Shown: one piece after another, positions 57,330 to 64,000 of the stretch
How positions within the stretch are numbered: position 1 is the first letter of the stretch
How the letters are laid out: every line of letters begins with the position of its first letter
Translations under genes and position numbers: made by a program
NCBI RefSeq assembly: GCF_003086295.3
Contig: NC_092055.1
Location: 126,023,484-126,087,483, forward strand
Direction of reading: 5' to 3'
Length of the DNA: 64,000 nucleotides
DNA from: Arachis hypogaea
Lineage: Eukaryota; Streptophyta; Magnoliopsida; Fabales; Fabaceae
Notes under the pieces: generated by a model
Seen by the model: the letters and a program-made list of their open reading frames with translations, nothing else
Databases searched by the model: none
Told to the model about the DNA's origin: nothing

Positions 57330-58010
57330 TGAAGGTGTCGTTCAAGCGGGTGAAGAATCAAAGCCTCGACCACATCATCGACAAAGAAACTGATCTAAAA
57401 GTCACTTCCCTCCTCCATAATGACAAAATCTGTCGCCAACATGCAAAAGCTACTTGGCCTAACAGTCCTCATCCTCTACTTCCTCCGCTATTATCGTCCC
57501 CTTTTAAAGGAGTTCCCTCATTGGCCCTCCTTCCTCTACTTCTATCAAACCAACACCTCATAGCTCCTCGATTCACTTCAACAACAAATCCACTACAACC
57601 ACGAAAACATCGCCATTCCACGCGCTCTAGTATCTGAAATCAGACCCCAACCTTCTTAATTGCATTGGAAAACCATTAATCGCCAAATTTTTGTTCAAGT
57701 AAAGAAAATCTGGCTCTAGGTGGTGCTGAAAGCTCAAGGACTTCTCGATCCTCAACTAGGTCCAAGTTTACTAAGCTCACTAGAATAGTGAGAGATTTAG
57801 CTCAAGAGCTTGCCAACTATGTGGAGTCACAACAGATTTACATTGCTAAACAAAGAAGGAGATGGAATTATTGAGTCCAACCTAAGGAAGACTAAGGAAA
57901 GGATGATATTCTGAAGCAGCACATTGATGATCTAACCACTAAGCATTATTATTGTGGTGATGAGGATGATGACAAGGAAGAGAATTTGGCCATTTCTGAT
58001 GCATAGTGAT
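57330..58010 (+). pseudogene. Broken ORFs upstream of a copia-type 3' end (unassigned)
   Basis: In several frames, coding-like stretches occur: MKVSFKRVKNQSLDHIIDKE, then MQKLLGLTVLILYFLRYYRP, LLKEFPHWPSFLYFYQ near 57440-57560, and from 57719 SSRTSRSSTRSKFTKLTRIV, RDLAQELANYVESQQIY to a TGA, then HIDDLTTKHYY and an acidic tail ending in a TAG near 58005. I do not recognise the product. Its place just before a copia-like purine tract and LTR suggests the extra ORF that some Sireviruses carry after pol, or a captured gene. Confidence 0.3.
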
Positions 58011-58840
58011 GCTAGTTACTACATTCCTAATTTCTTTTGTTATTAAGTCTTTTTTTTATGACTATAATCCTTTACAACCTTATTTGGTACTGTTCTATTT
58101 TATCATCTCTAACTTATATTTTCAAGTATTTGTCTTGCTTTCTTAATGACAAAAGGGGAAATAATAAGAAGTAATAAGAATAGAAAGAACTTAAGTTATT
58201 TTATTTTATTTTATTTTGGTATTGCTGAAACTATTTTGAGACTAAGTTGTGTTATTGTCAGGTTTATTTAGTTTATTATTAATGGTTGCAACTCTCTACT
58301 TTGACAAGTAATAGGAATAGAGAGAACTTAAGTTATTTTATTTTGTGGTTTATTTCATTTTGGTATTATTGAAACTTTTTTGAGACTTAAGTTATGTTGC
58401 TATCAGGTTTATTTAGTTTATTACTAAGGTGATTGCTTTGGTATCTAAAAAGTAGTGGCTAACTTATCAAAAAAGTTAAAAATAAATGTTTAATTTAAAA
58501 GGTATAAAGGTAAAAAAAAGTTAAAAATTTAAAACTTACTACAAAAAGTAAGATAGACAAAATTTAGGTACCATAGAATTAGTCTATTATTAACTGTTGC
58601 AACTCTCTACTTTGGCTCATAATACTATATAGTTGCTCTTGCTTGCTCTTTTCTTATGTTTTTGCTACACTCTATTTTAGACTAGCCTAAAGACATTATA
58701 TCACACATTCACGGGGGCTTTAATTAAATCTCTTCTGAATTCAATGGGAGATCTTTTTGTCACTAAAAGAGAAGTTGTCTTATTCTTATTTCTTTTCTTA
58801 AATGCTCTCTATTTTAAAATGTTTATTATCAAATGGGAGA
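58010..58840 (+). mobile_element. Copia-like 3' non-coding region with tandem duplication
   Basis: It begins with 'cttaatgacaaaaggggaaa' (58142-58161), a phrase common between pol and the 3' LTR of copia elements, and ends with a purine tract 'aaatgggaga' at 58831-58840. It contains the duplication 58168-58304 / 58305-58427. Confidence 0.45.
58168..58427 (+). repeat. Direct tandem duplication of about 125-137 bp
   Basis: Copy 1 (58168-58304) and copy 2 (58305-58427) both hold 'gaacttaagttattttattt', 'ttggtatt(g/a)(c/t)tgaaact', 'caggtttatttagtttatta'. Part of the unit ('ctgttgcaactctctacttt') recurs near 58594. Confidence 0.75.
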
Positions 58841-59545
58841 TTATTAAGTTTGAAAAGATTTTGTCATTTATTGTGACAACAAATATTTGGTTGATTTGAT
58901 TAAAAATTGATTTTAATTTTTAGTTTGACTAATTGTGCAATAAAGTTTTAGGATTGACATTGGTTTAATGGCTAATTTGATTATGTCTAAAAAGAATCAA
59001 CTTATATGAGAAGAATATAAAAGATTGATACTGCCCATAGAAAAGGATAGTATTTTGACAATTATGAGAATTGATTGACATTAACAGCTAGTAAGAATCA
59101 TAAAGCTTCAGTTTTGCTATAAGAAGAAGATGAGCTTTCAAGGAAAGGTTAAGAAGAAAATTCAGAATTCATACACTACACATTTATGTGTCATTCTTCT
59201 TCATTTAGATCTCAATTGATCTATTCAATTTTTGTTTTGAGCCTTCCTAGTAAATAAAAAAAGACTTATAATTCTGTGAAAGATTATTTGAAAATGCCTA
59301 TAAGTGAAAAGACATAAACTATAAAGAAAAGTCAAAAAAGAGTTTCATATTAAGTTTGAGTCTTTGTAATTGGTTTTTATTTGGCCTTGACATTTTGGTT
59401 TGTCTTGGTGTTTATTTGTGAAGCTTGGAATAATAGCTTCGTTTATCTTAGCATATAACCTATTTGGTTCGTTTTTATTTGTCCTGATCTCAAAATTGGT
59501 GTTTGTAAACTTGGAATAAATTCTATCATTATTGTGATAAAGATT
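58841..59545 (+). mobile_element. Copia-type 3' LTR, right-truncated
   Basis: It starts right after the purine tract with TTATTAAGTTTGAAAAG, where TGTTGAAG would be expected, and continues 'tcatttattgtgacaacaaa', 'tttggttgatttga', typical of Sirevirus-like LTR starts. 'aaattctatcattattgtga' at 59516-59535 matches the LTR at 2850. It is cut at about 59545 by the gypsy LTR segment. Confidence 0.5.
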
Positions 59546-60595
59546 GTAATGACCCGACTTCCAGCATGTCATGACCAATGCCAGTCATCAGGTGTTACCA
59601 TCCAGTTAAACCTAAATACTCTAGACTATATATTATTTATATTAATATGAGCCCGTGCGTGAGTTATAAGCATGAATTATATCGAGTTATATTGTTAATA
59701 TCTACATCAGTTAAGCACATAATACGTTCAGATTAAAAGCAGAAAACACAGATAGATATGTTCACATAGATATGCCCAAAGGCTGAGTTTTATACATAAG
59801 GTTATCATAGATTAAATAAGATATTGATAATAGATAACCATATATACATATTCATAGGCTAAGCACCGAACTCTGGCTTCGAAAAAGTCACCCTAGACTG
59901 GAGTCAGGCTACTATACAAAAGATCCTAACCTCTCATAAAATATACTAAATGCGAGGGAAAATAGACTAACACTACTATCCAACTATGCTTCTCCGAGTG
60001 TAGTGTACTCCTATCGATTAGAAGTTAGGTCAATGATCGTTGCGTCCTTCCAAGGTAGAATGACATCAGACGGTGTCTTGTCAGAAGGAGTCGACAAGAA
60101 GCCATCAAGTATGGCCGGCATGAAAACCTCTCCTAAAGAATTAAACTGAGCATCTATCAACTCTAGAGGCTGATAGTCCCACACAGGCTCCATCAGTATC
60201 AATGGCTTAGGTACAGGTTCAAATCACTCGGGGTAGATAGGCTGGATGTCGAAAGGTGACTCTAACTTAGGCTCCGTCGTGTATAGCGGCTAAAGAGGAA
60301 AAGCAGAATTGGGACCTCCAAGGTGTAGCTCAGATAGCAGAAAATCGTAAAGAAAATCAGGATCGAACTCCTGAATAAGAAGGGGATGAGGGAAAGATTG
60401 TACAGAAAGGACATAAGTGCAGGTCTGGATGTCACCCCATATGGCTGTCTCGTCTCATATAGGATCCCAGTAGTAGCTTGAAGTAGGAATCTCGAAAAAT
60501 ATGACTCCCAATCCTATCTGCGGTGTGGGAGAAGAAGGGGGTGAGAACCAATGGTTCCCAGCAAGGCAATAATAAAGAACAAAGAGATTTTTGTG
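59546..60595 (-). mobile_element. Ty3/gypsy LTR fragment, antisense
   Basis: It begins TGTAATGACCCGACTTCCAG, the inverse of the GGTCGGGTCATTACA-like end of many plant gypsy LTRs. Minus-strand words near 59990-60010 ('cactacactcggagaagc') parallel 'caacgcacctcgccgagagt' of the LTR at 14325. A minus ORF (60202-60011: WDYQPLELIDAQFNSLGEVF ...) is a short Arachis LTR-associated peptide with no known role. It ends where CACTA subterminal sequence starts. Confidence 0.45.
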
Positions 60596-61647
60596 CTAAG
60601 CCTAGGTTTCCAGCGGTAAAGGCGTAGAATTCGTCATGTTAAATTATTATCGATGGATTTACGTTTCCGATGATAAATTCACTGGTAATAATTGGAAGGA
60701 AACAAAAAAATAGGCGCGTAAGTTAGTATCGAATTTACTATTGGATAAATCCGCCAGTAAACCCATTTAGTGAAAACATTGTATTTTGGTGACCTGCAAT
60801 GGTTTACCGTCAGATATTTTCGTCGGTAATTTTGCCCTAAATTCGCAACGTGAATGCTCTCCCCTTTCATTTCGAATTTCTCTCTCTACCCTTTCTTCTC
60901 CCCCACTCTCTCTTTAACCCTCTCCCTCCCCGCTGCACCGTCAGCCCGGCGTCAGCCCCTCTGCCGCCTCCTCAATCCGTCTCCCTCTCTCCTTTTTTTC
61001 TTCCACTCTCTCTCTAACCCTTCCCTCTCTGTCGCTCCGTCAATCGTCAGCCTAGCTGCTGCATTCTCTCTGGCAGCCTCTCTCCCTCTTGCCGCCATCC
61101 AGTTCTGCCAACCGCCACCAACAGTGCCGGCCACCACCAACATTCTCCCGTCCACCTCTATGTCTGCATTCTTCGGTAAATAAATTTTTGTTTTTATTTT
61201 TGTTAAATTTAGGATTAGTTTAGATTTTGTTGTAAATTAATATAATAATTTTGTTAGAAATAATTTTTTCTTTAGTGAATTTACATGGTTAAGATAAGAT
61301 TACATTAGGTTATTAGACTTTTATAAGTTCTAATGCTGTAATGATGTGATATTGGTGTTGTTATGCTATTGGTTTTGAATTGGAATTAGACTTAACAAAT
61401 TGGTGATGGTTAAACTTGAATGCATATACTTCACATAGTTCAAGTTATTCTGTTCAAATAGTCATATTGCTAAATGTTTGTGAAGTTGGTTAAACTTACT
61501 TTTATACGGATCAATTTTTGGTTAAACTAATTTTATCTGTGTAATTAAATATTAATTCTCTATCATTCTAGTAGTTCTGTATTTTATACATAGTTAGTAT
61601 AATTAATTATATTATATTATTTGTTATAATGTATATTATATTTTATT

Positions 61648-61655
61648 ATGTTAAG

Positions 61656-61741
<86 letters not shown>

Positions 61742-61742
61742 T
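61648..61742 (+). repeat. (ATT)n microsatellite
   Basis: About thirty TTA/ATT units without interruption, inside the CACTA leader intron. Confidence 0.95.
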
Positions 61743-62114
61743 CTTGCATGAGTCAATAGTCAACAAGTTGATTAGTAGTCCCTGATAATAAGTCACATTA
61801 ATTTTCAATATGTTTTAAGAGTGAAAATGACAGTAAATTAAAAAACAAAAATCAAATATGAGGTCATTTTAAATGACTTATGGATGACTTCTTATTTGCA
61901 TACGGACAAAATTATACATGTAGTAATAGATATTGCTAAATATTTGTGAAGTTCGAATGTGCACTTACCTCTTTTGTTTTATTTAATTTCAATAGACAAT
62001 ATGTTTTTTTAACTAAGTTTAACGTAGTTTATTTTGATTAAGCATTTTGAATGATGTTGTGAATATGTTTAGCACATTTTTAATTAGTATGCTCTTTGTA
62101 TATATGACGACAGG

Positions 62115-63840
62115 TAGAGGTGTTACAGATCAGCTTAGTGATCGTGGTCGTGGTAGAGGGAGGGTTTCTGCCGGTACCCTTGGGAATTCCGGATCCTCTC
62201 CCTCTAATCCGACTACCCCGGTGACGTCACAAGTTGCGGGTGCATCGGAACAGCCGTTCATCATGGTACCTAACCCCAACTACGTCCCTGTGTCTACGGT
62301 GATAACGCTGCCTCTATCGACTCAGCAGCCCACTGTCTCGGTGACGCCGCCTCCAGCGATGGACACCACAGCACCGAAATCCTCTCACAGAAAGCATCTA
62401 GCTAATGCCCCTCCATCACCTCCTGTCGTACGGTTGACAATCTGGCCTGATAGCGAAACAGCGTAAGTACTACTTTAAGTCTTTTATATGCCGAAAGTGT
62501 TTGATATATCCTTATTATTGACTATTGATTCTAGTTTTAGTAGATTTAGAGTTGTAGGTTTGGACTACTGAAAATGTTTGATATATCCTTATTAATGATT
62601 ATAGTTTTAGTGGATTTAAGATTGTAGGTTGAACTGCTAAAAGTGTTTGATATATCCTGATTATTGATTCTTGATTATTGATTCTAATTTGGTGGATTTA
62701 GTAGATTTGTGGATTTTGCTTCTTGATTATTGACAATTGGTATTGTGTTTTAGTTAATTGTTGATGGATAGAGTTTGTGGCGCATTCCAATTATAGATGA
62801 AACTCTGTCAAAATTTCTAAAAAAACTCTATATATTATGATTACTTGCTTCTGAAGTTTTAATTTATATTGCCATATTGGTTTGTTTGTAAATTATTGAT
62901 AGGTTTGGGCCAAACAACAACGCATGTATTCAAGAGATGAGCAACATCATCAAGCATATGTACGACTATCCATGGTCGAATTACAATATCCCCACTGAGA
63001 CCAGAGAGCGATGGTTTCATAAATGAGAAGTAAAAATTTAATATAGTCAAACTTTATTAGCTAGTTTATATCTTTTATTTTGTTTGCTACGATATATTTT
63101 GATTAACAAATTTTAAAGTTTTTTTGTGCAGCTTCTCTTTATATGGGACAAGGAGCGCGATGTCCTCATCAGAAAGATATACGACCATCGAATGGATAGG
63201 CGGCTAACAGATGCTGGAGGATGTACATGAGAGGTATAACCACCTCGGTACCTAGCTCTGTCCAAAAATCAAGAAGGCTTTGTATGTTCACTGGAAGACC
63301 GATAAGGGGTTCAAGCATCGGCATCTTACAAATAGAGCTAACAGGACATTGGCCAGGTTGACTAAGTATGCTGGTGGCTCAGAGACCTTCATGAAGACTA
63401 AGGCTAGGCTAGTATGTAGTTAAATTGTCGATCTCGATGCGGTTTGGCGCGAGACCGCCTCAGCGCTGTATAAAAATTGCGTGTACGGGCTGGGATCATT
63501 TTTTTTCCAACAGCCTCCACACTTCAACGTTGAGGCCATCGTCTGCCTCTGCCACCAGTCGAGCCGTCGATTTCGAGAAAGGCATTAATTTGAGACTACA
63601 GGTGCAGGAGCTCACCTAGAGCCTTCACGAACATGCTCAAGAGCTAAGCAAGACTTGGGAGAGGTATTAGGAGATCCTCACATGTGTGACAGACACGGAT
63701 GACCTCAGGCTGGAATGAAAGGAGTAACTAGAACGGCTTCAATGGATAGTGCAGCAGATGATGGTGTACCAGGTTCAGATGCGTGCCGGTGGCAGTGGCC
63801 TTACTGATGGTGGCTACAGTGCTGCTGGTGGGACACAGAT
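62115..63840 (+). pseudogene. CACTA transposase (Transposase_24 / Ptta-En-Spm) remnant
   Basis: Exon 62115-62466 (after 'gacgacag'): GRGVTDQLSDRGRGRGRVSA ... VRLTIWPDSETA, the Gly/Arg and Pro/Ser-rich N-terminal part. Exon near 62903-63028: FGPNNNACIQEMSNIIKHMY, DYPWSNYNIPTETRERWFHK then a stop. Exon from 63131 (after TGCAG): LLFIWDKERDVLIRKIYDHR, and in a shifted frame ERYNHLGT, CPKIKKALYVHWKTDKGFKH, RHLTNRANR, YAGGSETFMKTKARLV to a GT donor at 63414. Later: FEKGINLRLQVQELT and QMRAGGSGLTDGGYSAAGG. This is the Transposase_24 order. Stops and frameshifts disable it. Confidence 0.75.
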
Positions 63841-63841
63841 T

Positions 63842-64000
63842 CATTCAAAAAAATCTGAAAAATTGCTATGGCACAAAAGATTAGGCCATGCTAGCATGTT
63901 TCAAATAAACAAACTTGTTAAAATGGATTTAGTGAAAGGTCTTCATAAGATCAAGTTTGACAAAGACATCACATGTGATGCTTGTCAAATGAGAAGGATT
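63842..64000 (+). pseudogene. Copia GAG-pre-integrase segment, runs off the window
   Basis: The translation SEKLLWHKRLGHASMFQINK, LVKMDLVKGLHKIKFDKDIT, CDACQMRRI is the GAG-pre-integrase / integrase zinc-binding region of Ty1/copia polyproteins (LWHxRLGH ... C-x2-C; the HHCC finger's second His and both Cys are visible). There is no LTR or gag upstream. It joins CACTA sequence directly and in the same reading frame. The element continues beyond position 64000, so whether it is intact cannot be judged. Confidence 0.88.

Larger units (their letters stand above)
60596..63840 (+). mobile_element. CACTA (En/Spm) element, 5' part, decayed
   Basis: Subterminal sequence at 60610-60840 repeats short 'ttaccgtcagatattttcgt' and 'cggtaattt'/'cgatggattta' type words, the transposase-binding repeats of CACTA elements. 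A GA/CT-rich leader (60854-61180) is followed by a probable intron with an (ATT)n tract and by transposase exons from 62115. The very end (CACTA) is not preserved or not recognisable near 60590. The 3' half is replaced by copia sequence at 63842. Confidence 0.65.

Noticed and set aside
61640..61745. The ATT run as a CRISPR-like or satellite array
   Set aside because: It is a pure trinucleotide microsatellite without spacers; CRISPR arrays are not expected in a plant nuclear genome.

Overview
The window looks like a legume nuclear genome, most probably peanut or a wild Arachis relative. The left edge carries the inverted 'ggcgttcaacgcc' motif typical of Arachis LTR retrotransposons. The DNA is AT-rich, has no prokaryote-style gene packing, and almost every coding trace belongs to a plant transposable-element (TE) family. 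I see one conserved host gene and, around it, a deeply nested mosaic of class I and class II elements. All assignments come from reading the sequence and six-frame translations; no database was searched.

Layout. 1-4.0 kb: pieces of a tRNA-Asp-primed Ty3/gypsy element split by a copia-like LTR. 4.17-6.95 kb: a decayed plant-mobile-domain (PMD) gene split by a solo LTR. 7.0-9.4 kb: an LTR fragment and nested terminal-inverted-repeat (TIR) elements. 10.15-14.8 kb: remnant of a Mutator-like element (MULE) with PMD and transposase pieces, overrun by a gypsy LTR. 15.3-18.6 kb: LINE remnant, a captured calcium-dependent protein kinase fragment, a MITE-like element. 19.1-21.5 kb: defective hAT element with a MITE inside its transposase. 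21.6-22.9 kb: Pack-MULE carrying a cytochrome P450 (CYP94-like) fragment. 23.25-26.46 kb: RTE-type LINE with an uninterrupted 939-codon ORF. 28.27-38.6 kb (minus): a complete ten-coding-exon gene for an ASI1-like BAH/RRM protein, with TEs in introns 2 and 3. 39.06-45.48 kb: long-TIR element carrying a MAP65 fragment, with an almost intact 3.3-kb hAT element inserted in it. 46.1-47.3 kb: another long-TIR element. 47.54-56.7 kb: a MULE with two convergent genes (PMD on plus, MuDR-type transposase on minus), each split by a solo LTR. 57-60.6 kb: copia and gypsy remnants. 60.6-63.84 kb: CACTA transposase remnant joined in frame to a copia pre-integrase segment that runs off the window.

How the parts relate. 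The ASI1-like gene is the only likely cellular gene. In Arabidopsis its homologue protects transcripts whose introns hold heterochromatic repeats, and here the gene itself carries such repeats in its introns. The rest is a record of nested insertion and gene capture: three solo LTRs of one family each sit inside a PMD/MULE gene with perfect 5-bp target duplications, and three TIR elements hold recognisable host-gene fragments (P450, MAP65, CDPK).
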